DNA of 40,068 nt, taken from the NCBI GenBank assembly GCA_002811645.1, contig PDIP01000091.1:1-40068 (forward strand), read 5' to 3'. The notes beneath the pieces were generated by a model. It worked only from the letters and a program-made list of their open reading frames with translations. It did no database searches and was not told where the DNA came from. Of this stretch, positions 10,751 to 20,478 are shown one piece after another. Source of the DNA: Corallochytrium limacisporum (lineage: Eukaryota; Opisthokonta). A program made the translations under genes and the position numbers. How positions within the stretch are numbered: position 1 is the stretch's first letter; every line of letters starts with the position of its first letter.

Positions 10751-12817
10751 TTAGGTTTTATTCCTGTTTTTTAGTAAAATTCATAACTTGGTTTCCCAAA
10801 GTAATTCAGTTTTTAGTTTTATTAAAAGAGAGTTTTCTGTATTTTTCCTAGTTTTTTCTAATCTTTTAATATACTCTCCTTTTTTAATAATAAAATTCTT
10901 TAGCTGATTTAATTTTGTATCATTTACTATAATTTTATTTCTTATAGCTAAAGGTAAATTATAGTTATAAATATTTGATTTTGTTACTTTATTATCTATA
11001 ATTGGGTTAAATTGATAATCTTCAACAAGTTTTAATTTGATGTAAATTTGTGAGTTTTTGATATAATAAATTCGAACTATGTTTCATGCAGTAAAATTAT
11101 TACTATAGTTAAGTTTTATAGTATGTAACAATTCTTTATAAAAAGTTGAATTTAATCTATCAGCATAATTAAAAGGAATATCATATTTTTTTAATTTTAG
11201 ATTTTTCAAGTTCTGGAAATCTAGCCTAATAATAGCTGTAACAGGGTAATTAGTATCTACTCTGTATACGTTTATTGTCAGCCCATTAAAGTTAATTTTT
11301 AAGGGCGTATTAAAATAATGTTTTTGTTTTTCAATAAAAGGTTTATCTAAATTATCATTAGAATAAACAGATTCTAATAAATTAATAAATAAATTTGATT
11401 TACCAATTTCTGTTGTAAAAGGATGTACTTTATCTATATATAGTTGGTAAAAATCAGTTGGTAAACTAAATTGGTTTAAATAATTTTCTTTATTCATACC
11501 AAATTTTTTAAGCATTAGATTTTTTTTAATTAGTAATCTATCTGCTTTTTCATTTAGGGCTATATTGATGATTTGATTAATTTTATCAGTATTTAATTTT
11601 ATTTTTTTTAAAGCCTTATTTAGGCGTTTATATTTATAATTGATTAATTTTCTATCATAGCTATATAAGGTATGATAAATATTGAATTTTTCAGAAGCAT
11701 TTTTTTTCAAATAGTGACCTTGGCTGAGTTCCCAAAAATCTGTTTTTACCTTTAAATCATATTCTGCCCCAGATCATTTAAAATCAATTAATTCTTGGTT
11801 TAATGGCCTAAAATGGACATCATGAATTCTTTTAGGTACAAAAACTCGATGAAATTTATGATTTTTTTTATAGCGGTGCAATTTAACTGGACGTAATGGG
11901 TAATCCCTTGAAGTGGAATCATAAATAGACTGAAGTAAACTCGATTTAGAATTAATTCTAGCAGGAGAATAATATCTGTCAAATCATTTTATAAAAGGAT
12001 TATATTTATAAGAGTCAGTATTTGAATCAGTTTTTGCCTTGTGATCAATAAAGAAATTTCTTTTTCGAAATCTATCATAGATAGGGAGCATACCAGAATG
12101 TAAATATCTTATTTTTTCTAATTTATGAATATTAAATGAAGAAGTTTTAAAAAATGGAAGTTGTTTATATAAAATATTTTTAAATAGTAGATTATAATTA
12201 TTTTTAGAGTATTTAGAATTTTTATACAGTTTATTGTTAATTTCATCTAAAACGGCTATTAATTGATTTTTATACTGAAGTTTAAAATATTTATAAATAG
12301 ATCATTTGTTATCAAATACCTGATTTTTATTATTAATATTAAAAAGAGTAATATTGAAAATAGGTCTATTAATAAGTTTAGTTCCTCGATTACGTTTATT
12401 TAAAAATTTACGCTTTCTATATTGTTTAGAATATTCAAGTTTATAATTTGGATTATCTTTTTCATCAAGATGTAATAGATCTAAATTTTGTGGTTTAGCA
12501 AAGCTTGCTTTAACACTTTTTTTAAATCTTCAAAAAGTAGCTAAATTATGTCCAGGTGTAATTGAAAAGAAAATAGTACCTTTATTACGTTCTAATAGCT
12601 GGAATGGTTTTTTAGTATATAAAATATTTTTATTTAAAACAGTAAGTACCATTTCCGGTGATTTTTGTAAAAAGACGGAATTTATTTGTCTTAAAAGAAT
12701 AAAAGGGTTTTCAACATATGTAAGAGTATCAACATCATTTGAATAACCTGTAATTCTATTAATAATAGATTGTAACGATTTAGCGTTTTTATCTTTAGAA
12801 TATTGTTGTGAAAGCAT
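10751..12817 (-). CDS. Orphan basic protein of 688 residues (ORF688)
   Basis: One continuous frame of 689 codons with TGA as Trp, starting at ATG 12817 next to tRNA-Met and ending at TAA 10751. I do not recognise it. It is strongly rich in Lys, Asn, Tyr and Leu and is basic throughout, without membrane segments. The central part (YLHSGMLPIYD, then a basic patch RPVKLHRYKKNHKFHRVF) and the Lys-rich coiled C-terminal third (ending LLKNRNKT) look like a nucleic-acid or ribosome-binding protein. A large, diverged ribosomal protein is possible but no family signature is visible. Its 3' end is 51 bases from the atp9 start. Confidence 0.8.
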
Positions 12818-12820
12818 ATA

Positions 12821-12891
12821 GTGCAAGAGCTGGAGTCGAACCAACATACAAGCGTGATGAGCGCTCTGGTTTACCATTAACCTATCCTGCA
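12821..12891 (-). tRNA. trnM(cau): tRNA-Met(CAU), first copy
   Basis: Acceptor TGCAGGA/TCTTGCA, D-stem GGT/ACC, anticodon stem GAGCG/CGCTT with loop CTCATCA, T-arm GTTGG/CCAGC with loop TTCGACT. A second CAU tRNA is at 24167-24238; the sequence alone does not show which is initiator, elongator or a lysidine-type tRNA-Ile for ATA. Confidence 0.88.
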
Positions 12892-12905
12892 AAAAAGTCA
12901 ATAAT

Positions 12906-12978
12906 AGACTCTGGAAGGACTTGAACCTTCAACCTAACGGTTAACAGCCGTGCGCTCTACCGATTGAGCTACAAAGTC
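12906..12978 (-). tRNA. trnN(guu): tRNA-Asn(GUU)
   Basis: Acceptor GACTTTG/CAGAGTC, D-arm GCTC/GAGC, anticodon stem CACGG/CCGTT with loop CTGTTAA, T-arm GAAGG/CCTTC. The D and anticodon arms closely follow the bacterial-type tRNA-Asn. Confidence 0.93.
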
Positions 12979-12997
12979 TAAATATGGTTATAATGGT

Positions 12998-13068
12998 CGA
13001 GGACAACGGGAATCGAACCCGTATCAGCCGAGAGACAGTCGGCGATTCTACCATTAAACTATATCCCC
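12998..13068 (-). tRNA. trnD(guc): tRNA-Asp(GUC)
   Basis: Acceptor GGGGATA/TGTCCTC, anticodon stem GCCGA/TCGGC with loop CTGTCTC, T-arm ACGGG/CCCGT, discriminator G. Confidence 0.94.
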
Positions 13069-13109
13069 AGTTAAAAGAAATAAAATTAAGTCAGCAATAT
13101 GTGAAATTT

Positions 13110-14084
13110 CTATGAAAAATATAAAGATAAAGCTGAAATAAAAGCAAGGTAAGATAATGAAAGAGGCAAGAAAGCCTGTCAACAAAGCTTCATTAATTGG
13201 TCATACCGATATCGTGGCAATGTTCCTCGCATTAATACAAATCAGAATCCAACTAGAACAACTTTAAGACCCATCCAAAATTGTGGTGGAATAAAGGTGA
13301 ATGGAATTAATGGGATAGGTGGTAATCATCCTCCCAGAAATAGAACAGTAATAATAGTAGACATTAAAATAATGTGTCTATATTCACATAAGAAAAACAT
13401 TGTGAACATTGCAGCTCTATATTCAGTATTATAACCTCTAACTAATTCAGATTCTGATTCAGTTAGATCAAATGGGACCCGAGCAGTTTCTGCAAGCGCT
13501 CTAACTGAAAACATGAATAAAGAAGGTCATAGTGGAATAGCAAAAATAATATAATTTTGTGCTAAGACAATTTCTGTTAAATTTAACGATCCAACAATAA
13601 TTAAAACTGTCATTAAAATAAGTCCAATAGAAACTTCATAGCTAATCATTTGTGCAGTGGATCGTAATGATCCTAAGAATGCATATTTTCTATTAGATGC
13701 TCATCCTGCAATAAGAACAGAATAAACGCTTAATGAACTAACAGCAAAAATATACATTAGACCAATATTAATATCTGAAACAATACTACCTGGAGAAAAT
13801 GGAATAACTGCTCATCCAATAAGTCCAAATAATAATGAAATTAAAGATCCAATGACAAACAAAATAACATTAGAGTGTCTAGGAATAATAGATTCTTTGG
13901 CAAGAAGTTTTAGAGCATCAGCAAATGGTTGTAAAAGGCCATAGGGACCAACCGCTTCAGGACCTTCACGTAACATAACAGCAGCTAAAATCTTCCGTTC
14001 AAATAAAGTAAAAAATGCAACTGCAATCAACACAGGTAAAATTATAATTAGTACTTCACTAAATTGTAAAAGAATATATAACAT
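13110..14084 (-). CDS. nad1: NADH dehydrogenase subunit 1
   Basis: Membrane subunit of complex I at the quinone entry site. The 324-residue protein has [19 protein letters not shown], the quinone-site loop [12 protein letters not shown][S]GYNTEY[S]AAMF, FLCEY[S]HIILMS and [13 protein letters not shown]. Four AGA codons in these motifs sit at positions that are Ser or Ala/Ser in the family (SALAET, LVSGYN, EYSAA, EYSHI), while the Arg residues of PRYRYDQ are CGA/CGG. This is one of the best single genes for the AGA-to-Ser reading. It ends with TAG, showing TAG is still a stop. rps12 lies upstream. Confidence 0.98.
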
Positions 14085-14107
14085 TTTTTATAATAAAAAA
14101 TTAAAAA

Positions 14108-14473
14108 TTAAAAATTTCGTAGGGCAATACGTGGAACACCATATTTAGATCGTTGTGTTTTTCGAACTAGTGTTTTAAAATCTCATTTACCACGAATAGC
14201 TTTTAAACGAATTCCCCGTAAGTCATTAACTCGTCCACCTCGTACAAGTACAAAAGTATTTTCTGTAACGACTGGTTTTTCTCCGGGTAAGGCAACAGTA
14301 GCAATAGTACGAGTACTTAGTCGAACTCGAGCTACTTTTCGTCGGGCTCTATTTGGTTTAACGGGTGCTTTAATCATCATATTGATAATTTTAGCTCGTT
14401 TCTGAGGAGCTCCTTTTAGTAGTTTTACGTATCGTAATTTTATAATTTTTGGTTTTGTTCGATAGTGAGGAAT
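14108..14473 (-). CDS. rps12: Ribosomal protein S12
   Basis: Decoding-centre protein of the small subunit. It contains GAPQKRAKI, the KPN[S]ARRKVARVRLSTR segment (Ser is an AGA where S12 has the invariant Ser of PKKPNSALRK), VRGGRVNDLRG and QRSKYGVPR, all typical of S12. The frame is open upstream to GTG 14551 and ATG 14548, but those starts would overlap nad3 and add some 25 residues absent from the family. ATT at 14473, giving M-PHYRTKPK and 121 residues, fits the family length and avoids the overlap; I prefer it, with moderate confidence. TAA stop. Confidence 0.93.
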
Positions 14474-14523
14474 AGTATGAGAACTTCCTCCTGTGAAGTA
14501 TTCTTTATTTATAAAACGATTAT

Positions 14524-14871
14524 TTATCAATCTAAAGCGCCTTTTCATCACTCATATAGTAAGCCTAAAGCTAAAATTGATAAAAATGCAATCATACTCC
14601 AGTATCCTCCTCTTTGTAATCATTCCATTCTAACTCTTCATGGGAATAGAAAAGAAATTTCTAAATCAAAGACGATAAATAATAAAGCAACTAGAAAAAA
14701 TCGAACATGAAATGTTTGTCGTGTATCACCAAAAGGATCAAATCCACATTCATAAACTGAACTTTTTTCTAAATCTCTATTTTGGAGTGCTAAAACATAA
14801 GAAAATCCTACAATGACTAATGCCAAGACTAAAACGAGACTAATTGTTATAAATAATGATAAGTATTCCAT
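14524..14871 (-). CDS. nad3: NADH dehydrogenase subunit 3
   Basis: Membrane subunit of complex I. The 115-residue protein contains the conserved loop [16 protein letters not shown] with its Cys, [10 protein letters not shown][S]V[S] and the C-terminal [27 protein letters not shown] written with five TGA codons across this part. The FPW-S-V-S motif uses AGA for both Ser. Translation by the standard code would cut off the whole last quarter of the protein, so this gene also shows that TGA is Trp. It starts one base after the rpl6 stop. Confidence 0.97.
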
Positions 14872-14872
14872 T

Positions 14873-15301
14873 TTAAATTCATTTTTTTAATTTATAACCT
14901 TTATCAAATTTTAATGGGCGATAATTAATTAATCGCTTTAAAACATTTTCATTTAATTTTCAACTTTTAGCATTGAAGATATATTCTACTGATTTATTGC
15001 CTTTTTCTTTGATAATCCGCATATTTGGCATGAATGCTAAATTAACATTATGGCTTAAACCTAATTTGTAAAAATAATATCTTATATCATCTTTATTAAG
15101 ATAATGATGCTTGTATCCAATACCACTTAGTCTAATATAGTTATATCTAGATTTACCTTGTGGTCTTTTTTTAGTTAAATCTGTTTTAAAAGATGAATCT
15201 GTTTTATGAATAAACGCAGATTTATCTCCATTAGAAATTAAGATATTGTTAGGGCGTTTTAACCGTAATCTAGATCCTTTTAATAATTGATCTTTCATCA
15301 T
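14873..15301 (-). CDS. rpl6: Ribosomal protein L6
   Basis: Large-subunit ribosomal protein. The 142-residue product is recognised from its C-terminal domain: [14 protein letters not shown] matches the family's LxxVGxGYRA segment, YKLGLSHNV the LGFSHPV motif, and the last 30 residues ([22 protein letters not shown]) the IRxxRxPxPYKGKGI ending. The N-terminal half is shorter and more basic than in bacterial L6. Its ATG ATG start overlaps the nad2 stop by one base (TAATG), suggesting coupled translation, and nad3 follows after one base. The identification rests on motif pattern, not on a search. Confidence 0.75.
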
Positions 15302-16806
15302 TAAATATTTATAATATAAACACCAGATTCTTGGGCTAAAGTTAGTCAGAATCTTGGAACTAAAAATACAAATGTTGTTAAATATACGATTGATGCTATT
15401 ACTCAATCTTTATTATTATATAATAATCCGTTTGATCTTAAGATATTTTCTCACGCAAAGTAAGGTAAAACTGTTTTATCTTCAAAATGAATTAATCGAA
15501 TTAATCGCAAATAATAACTCATTGAAATAGCTGATAATAATAGGACAACAGTAGCTAATAAGTAATAATGTCTTTCAATAATTTGATATACAACTACAGC
15601 TTTAGAAGCGAATCCAATTAGTGGTGGTACTCCACCAAGAGAGAATAAAATAATTGTAAATGAATACGCTAATGATGGGTTTCTTCGTGTAAGTTGTGTT
15701 AATTCTGAAATTAATACTGTTTTTTGTCCTGTTAATTTTCGTTGTTGAGATAAAATAAAAGCAAAGCTTCCCACTGTAGTTAACATATAGAAAGTCATAT
15801 ATAGTACTCAACCTGATAGATCTGTTCCAGATAATAGTGGAAGTAAAAGGAATCCTACGTGGCTAATTCTTCTATAAGCCATTAATCGTTTAAGTTTTGA
15901 TTGCCGGAATGCACCTAATGATCCTAATGCAATAGATGATACACTAACACCAATTAACAATGGTTGTCAGATAAAATTAGTATCATAAAAAGGTAAAGAT
16001 AAGAATTGGTTTAAAACAAATAAATAAGCAATTTTTGGAACTACTGAAAGATATGCAGTAACAATAGTTAATGCTCCATCATAAATATCTACAATTGCTC
16101 AATGAAATGGTGCAGCTCCCATTTTAATAAAAAATGAAATAGAAAATGCAATAATTGCAATTCTTGAGCTTGTAGAATCTACGTAGAATAATCTTCTATT
16201 TGGGTTAGTTGGCATAAATGTACTCAATTCACCTAAATCTAAACCACCTGTCATTCCATATCATAACGACATAGCAAATAATAAGAAGGCAGATGAAATT
16301 GCCCCTACTAAAAAATATTTAAGTCCAGATTCAGTTTGTGCTGTCATCTGATCATTATCTAGTTTTCGAGGTCCTGCTGCCATAATATAAGCTGCCAATG
16401 AAAACCATTCTACAGTTAAATATACTGCCATTAAATGGTAACTCATTAAAAGGAATAATAATCCTAATCTTCCTAATAAAAATAATCATGGGTATTCATA
16501 GTTAACTACTTCGTCATTAACTCAATCTGAAATAGCAAAAACTAAAATTGTTCCTACAACAATTAAAACTTTATTAATCATAATTGAATCATTAACTCAA
16601 AGTAAACTGTTTAAATAAATACCTTCTGTAAATCTATCATTAGATAAATAAAATCAAAATAGTAAAGTCATAATTGAAAGCTTTACCATTCTGTCAATTA
16701 ATCTAAATCTTTTAAATTGTTCTTTTCAGATACCTAGACATAAGAGAAAAAAAATCGCCTCTAGTACAAAAGTTTCAGAAGTAAATACAACTCATAATAT
16801 CTGTAT
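15301..16806 (-). CDS. nad2: NADH dehydrogenase subunit 2
   Basis: Membrane antiporter-like subunit of complex I. About 501 residues, hydrophobic throughout, with YLTVEWFSLAAYIMAA, SFFIKMGAAPFHWAIVDIYDGA, LKRLMAY[SS]ISHVGFLLL and FSLGGVPPLIGFASK. The AYSSISH motif has two successive AGA codons exactly where the family has Ser-Ser. Start is uncertain: the frame is open up to tRNA-Leu(UAA) without an in-frame ATG; ATA at 16806 or ATT at 16818 are candidates. A 33-base stretch of its 5' coding region (16720-16752) recurs exactly in dpo in another frame. It overlaps rpl6 by one base at its stop. Confidence 0.95.
16720..16752 (-). repeat. nad2 segment duplicated in dpo
   Basis: These 33 bases of nad2 (codons about 19-29) are identical to 30514-30546 within dpo. 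The similarity ends sharply on both sides. In nad2 the frame gives FFLLCLGIWKE, in dpo a different frame gives a non-homologous peptide, so this is shared DNA and not protein homology. Confidence 0.93.
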
Positions 16807-16817
16807 ATCATATTTAA

Positions 16818-16903
16818 TGTTCCAGATAGGACTTGAACCTATACGTTAAAAATTTAACATTAACTTTTAAGGCTAACGTGTCTACCAATTCCACCACTGA
16901 AAC
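16818..16903 (-). tRNA. trnL(uaa): tRNA-Leu(UAA)
   Basis: Class II tRNA: acceptor GTTTCAG/CTGGAAC, D-arm GTG/CAC, anticodon loop CTTAAAA (anticodon TAA), long variable arm, T-arm ATAGG/CCTAT, discriminator A. Its 5' base coincides with the last base of the tatC-like gene's TAG. Confidence 0.93.
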
Positions 16904-17610
16904 TATATTTCTTTGTAGATTCAGTATAAAATTTTATGCTGAATAATAAATAATTGATAAATCAAAATTACAAATCTTGTAATTATAAATGTAAATAATA
17001 AATCTGGAGGTGTAATTGTTGAAACAATTAAGTAAATCCTTAAATAAAGCAAAAATTGATTTTTATTAAATGAATTAAAATTACTATCGCTTATTAGGAA
17101 ATGCAATAATTGTAAAATCATTACTGTAAAAATAATTAATCAATTTGTACCAATTAAAACAGGTAAATATTGGTCTAAAGTTGGTAAAAATAAGAAATTA
17201 TTAATTGAATTAAAAGAAATTAGAAAATTCAAAATTTGATGAAAATATAAATAATTTACAGTATTTATAAAAAAATAATATGTAAGAAAAAATAGAAAAG
17301 CTATTTTTCATTTTTTTCTAGTATTATTTTCAGCTCCAACTCCGAAATATGATGCGATACTATAATTAAAAGAAAGTAATTGTAAAAGAATTGAATAAAC
17401 CAAAAGCAGCTTAAGAAAGTAATTAAGAAATTTTAAAGGTTCATTAATTAATCTAGAAACCAATTGAGCTGGAAAGTATTGTTTAACAATAATATAAGAA
17501 AGAGTATCAGTAGAATTGAATAAAAGAAGAAATGATAAAAAAATAGCGATTAAATTAAAAACAAATAGTAATAAAATTTGTTTATTGTGATAAAAGATGT
17601 AAGTTTGCAC
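16903..17610 (-). CDS. tatC: Sec-independent translocase component TatC (probable)
   Basis: TatC is the multi-spanning core of the twin-arginine protein translocase; mitochondrial copies occur in several protist groups and some sponges. The 235-residue product is almost entirely hydrophobic with about six membrane segments, the family's usual topology and length. The clearest family mark is STITPPDLLFTFIITRFV near the C-terminus, equivalent to the ITPPDxxxQxxLAxP segment of TatC, followed by a last helix. The conserved N-terminal FR and PGL motifs are weak, so it is a fast-evolving copy. GTG at 17610 is the likely start; TAG stop overlaps tRNA-Leu(UAA) by one base. Identification by motif only. 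Confidence 0.72.
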
Positions 17611-17633
17611 TAAAAAAAGTTAAATAATAAATA

Positions 17634-17706
17634 AGGTGCGGATGGGATTTGAACCCATATCTAAAGCTTTGCAAGCAACCGCATTAGCCAATTATGCTAC
17701 AGCACC
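17634..17706 (-). tRNA. trnC(gca): tRNA-Cys(GCA)
   Basis: Acceptor GGTGCTG/CCGCACC with one mismatch, D-arm GCA/TGC, anticodon loop TTGCAAA, T-arm ATGGG/CCCAT. The anticodon stem is unusually weak, with two T-T oppositions between the outer and inner pairs. Confidence 0.85.
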
Positions 17707-17762
17707 AAAATAGAAAAGTAAGATAAAAAGGTATTTTCATCAGGAAAATTCTTACAGCTAAT

Positions 17763-18518
17763 TTAATGTAAGTGTAGCGAGTCACCAATATAAATAGAAG
17801 TAAGAAGTGTGAAAACATAAGCCTGAATTAAGCAGACAGCAATTTCAAGTCCAGTTAAAGCAAAAATAACTAAAATTGGTCCAAGAGCTGCAATAGCTAA
17901 CAGTGCTCCTCTTTGAATCATTGTAAATGCAAATGATCTAAGAATGGCAAATAGAAGGTGTCCAGATGTCATATTAGCAGCTAATCGAACACTTAATCTT
18001 ACTGCTCGAATACAGTAACTAATTAATTCAATTAATACTAGTAAAGGAGCTAATCCAATAGGACTTCCAGCAGGCATAAACATAGAAAAGAAATCTAATT
18101 GGTGTCGTAATAATCCAATTAATGTAACACCAATTAAAATTGATAGAGCTAATCCAAATGTAACTGCAATGTGTGCTGTTACTGTAAATACATAAGGAAT
18201 CATACCCATAAGATTTAATAGTAAAATAAAGTTAAATAAGCTGAATAAAAATGGAAAGTATTGTGTAACATGATTAGTTCGTGTTAAATCTAAAATTCCT
18301 AAGTAAATACTTTCTAATAGAGATTGTCATGGTGAAGGAACTAATAATCCATTTCCGGATGCTACTGTACCATTGTATACAGAGTAAAATAGTGCAAATA
18401 GAATAATCATCATTAACGCACTATTTGTAATAGAGATATCTCCAATAATTGGTAGATTTAAACTTAAAATTGGTAAAACTAAAAATTGGTCCATAATTGC
18501 GTATGCAGTAATATTCAT
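17763..18518 (-). CDS. atp6: ATP synthase subunit a (subunit 6)
   Basis: Forms the proton half-channels of the F1Fo ATP synthase next to the c-ring. The 251-residue protein has NLMGMIPYVFTVTAHIAVTF and ISYCIRAV[S]LSVRLAANM, the latter holding the essential Arg (CGA in SVRLAANM), then a C-terminal helix ELISY..GLEIAVCLIQAYVFTLL. In RAV[S]LSVRL an AGA codon occupies the position that is Ser in the family while both Arg residues nearby use CGA. ATG at 18518; it follows atp8 after five bases, so the two are probably co-transcribed. Confidence 0.97.
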
Positions 18519-18523
18519 CTTAA

Positions 18524-18907
18524 TTATTTAGTATCAATTTTAATAAATGGAGTCATATAAACTCGAGACTTGGCTAGAAATTTTTCCACATAAAGGTGTG
18601 TGAAGTAATGTGAAAGTGGTGTTTTGTGAAGATAAATCATAGAAGGCTGGTCAACAGCTTTATCTTGGCCTGGTAATTGAGCTGAAGGCTCGATTGATAC
18701 TCTTTTAATTTCTTCAAATGGTGAGAAAACAGCTTGGTCTTTTCTTGAAGAAAGAGTTTTTTCTAATTCTGCTACCTTTTGTCGGACTCACAGAATTTCT
18801 CCAATTTGTGGTAATAAAACAGTTGAATTAAATACGTAGAAGCTAAAAAAAATAATTACTAATCAGTAAAATTGAGGCATAAAAGTCACAAAATCTAATT
18901 GTGGCAT
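18524..18907 (-). CDS. atp8: ATP synthase subunit 8
   Basis: Small membrane subunit of the Fo stator. The 127-residue product starts MPQLDFVTFMPQFYWLVIIF, the typical MPQLD N-terminus followed by a single membrane helix with a TGA-encoded Trp, then a long hydrophilic tail. The tail (about 90 residues, with a coiled-coil-like stretch around VRQKVAELEKTL) is longer than in animals but usual for protists. It directly precedes atp6 on the minus strand and is the first gene of the minus-strand block, starting at the edge of the divergent spacer 18908-19002. Confidence 0.93.
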
Positions 18908-19002
18908 CTAATTAGATCTATTAAATCATTTAGCAACTTGCCTGTGGAAAAAAGTATACTTTTAGTATCCTTGTCTATTTTTAGGAGATTTTAGGAGATT
19001 TT
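18908..19002. promoter_or_regulatory. Divergent spacer between the two transcription blocks
   Basis: The 95 bases between atp8 (minus) and tRNA-Trp (plus) are where gene orientation switches. They hold a perfect 14-base palindrome AAAAGTATACTTTT (18950-18963), a 10-base palindrome TCTAATTAGA at the edge (18907-18916), and a 10-base direct repeat TTAGGAGATT (18981-18990, 18991-19000) whose third, imperfect copy is the acceptor of tRNA-Trp (19001-19010). A bidirectional promoter, or an internal origin, is the natural guess; no known promoter motif is recognised. Confidence 0.5.
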
Positions 19003-19075
19003 AGGAGAATAGCTCAATCGGTAGAGCAATGGTCTTCAAAACCAGAGGTTATGGGTTCAAGTCCCGTTTCTCCTG
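19003..19075 (+). tRNA. trnW(uca): tRNA-Trp(UCA)
   Basis: Acceptor AGGAGAA/TTCTCCT, D-arm GCTC/GAGC, anticodon loop CTTCAAA (anticodon TCA), T-loop TTCAAGT, discriminator G. The UCA anticodon reads both TGA and TGG, in agreement with the many in-frame TGA codons. It is the first gene of the plus-strand block. Confidence 0.95.
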
Positions 19076-19090
19076 AACTTTGGGACTTAG

Positions 19091-19173
19091 GAGGGGATCA
19101 CATAGTTGGTTATTGTGTACCCCTGCTAAGGGTAGGGCGAAAGCCTTCGAGAGTTCGAATCTCTCTCCCCTCG
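19091..19173 (+). tRNA. trnS(gcu): tRNA-Ser(GCU)
   Basis: Class II tRNA: acceptor GAGGGGA/TCCCCTC, D-stem ACA/TGT, anticodon stem TACCC/GGGTA with loop CTGCTAA, a 14-base variable arm, T-arm GAGAG/CTCTC, discriminator G. It reads AGC/AGT and is very similar to tRNA-Ser(UCU) at 6687-6769, of which it is the likely parent. Confidence 0.95.
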
Positions 19174-19184
19174 TATAACTTTTA

Positions 19185-20174
19185 TTGATTCAACCTAAAT
19201 TAATTAATGGTAAACTTATTTGACATTATTTACCCAATAAAAGATTAAATAGTAATTTAATTAATGATCAATATAATTTAATTAAACGTAAATATTGTGA
19301 AAATAATTCTATTATAGAGATAAACACATCCAAAGATTTTGTAAAAAGTCGAAGAATAAAATTGAAAAAATATTATGATATTGTTAAAGATATAGATATT
19401 AACTTACCTCCTGTTTTTATAAAGGATACTATTATTGGTAAATATACTTTTACTCGTTATGAGCCAATTTGGAATATTTCACATTTAAAATCTATTAATA
19501 GATGAAATGATATTTCCAATTATGAATTCCTTTTAACAGTTACTTCTTTTCTACGACCATCTAAAACTCGATTTAAAAAAAGTAAGCGTGGATATCGACA
19601 TACTCCTCGCCAGATTAATAAAATTTCTAGTTTTATTGAAAGATTATCTTTACCAAAATATAAATATTTACGTATAAAAAAAAAGAACACATGGGGACGA
19701 AGACGATCTACAGGATATTTTATTCCTATAAGTTCAATTAATAAAAATATGTCCCAAAACAGATATATTACTTTACAATCAAATTCTCCCTATTTAGCAT
19801 TTGATAAATTTGGTAGTTACCGAAATAAAAGTAATTCAACTCTTCTCCATAGAATAGAACATAATTTATTTAGTATAATTTTATCTTTCAAAAGTAAAAA
19901 TTGAGAATTACCATTTTCTTTTTTAGATAAAAAAGAAAATAGAATGATAAGAGATACATATCTAATTTTAAATTATTTGCATTTTATTCAATTTGGACCT
20001 TTTTATAATTTAAAAAGAATTATAAAAGGCAAACATTCCAGCTTATTATTAAAGCACATAATAACTCGTCATTTATTTGAGAAATCTCTGTCACATTGTA
20101 ATAAAGAAATGTATTATAATTGAAAAAAATATTTTTTTAGTAAAAGTGCATTTCTAAGACAAGCTAAAAAATAA
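19185..20174 (+). CDS. Basic protein of 329 residues, possibly ribosomal (ORF329)
   Basis: An open frame of 330 codons between tRNA-Ser(GCU) and nad4L, starting at TTG 19185 (or ATT 19188) just after an in-frame TAA and ending TAA 20174. The protein is rich in Lys, Arg, Ser, Tyr and Asn; the middle third ([17 protein letters not shown], then [14 protein letters not shown]) is a dense basic patch with CGN-coded Arg, as in ribosomal proteins. I cannot assign it to a family. Position among respiratory genes, loss-prone sequence and basic character make a strongly diverged mitochondrial ribosomal protein the best guess; it may also be a lineage-specific frame. Confidence 0.75.
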
Positions 20175-20178
20175 TTCG

Positions 20179-20478
20179 ATTATTGAATCATATTTATCAG
20201 TTGCAACATTACTATTTTCATTGGGGCTAGTTGGTATTATTATTAATCGTAAAAATCTTATTCTTTTAATTATGTCGATTGAATTAATTTTGTTAGCTAT
20301 TAATATAAATTTTCTAACATATTCTGTCTTATTAGATGATTTAATGGGACAACTATTTACTCTTTTCGTTCTTACAGTTGCTGCCGCAGAATCCGCAGTA
20401 GGATTGGCAATTTTAGTAGCTTATTATCGATTACGAGGAACTATTGCAGTTATTTATATTCATTTACTTAAAGGTTAA
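20179..20478 (+). CDS. nad4L: NADH dehydrogenase subunit 4L
   Basis: Small membrane subunit of complex I, 99 residues, three helices. The conserved core is [27 protein letters not shown], with the membrane Glu of SIELILLA, and [25 protein letters not shown] with the second Glu. No ATG is available: ATT at 20179 (or 20182) gives [17 protein letters not shown], the length expected of the family. The stop TAA shares its last base with the nad5 ATG (TAATG), a common coupling of these two genes. Confidence 0.95.
   Translation: MIESYLSVATLLFSLGLVGIIINRKNLILLIMSIELILLAININFLTYSVLLDDLMGQLFTLFVLTVAAAESAVGLAILVAYYRLRGTIAVIYIHLLKG

Noticed and set aside
14183-14551. Longer rps12 starting at GTG/ATG near 14550
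   Set aside because: It would overlap nad3 and add an N-terminal extension absent from the S12 family; the overlap region is fully explained as the nad3 C-terminus.
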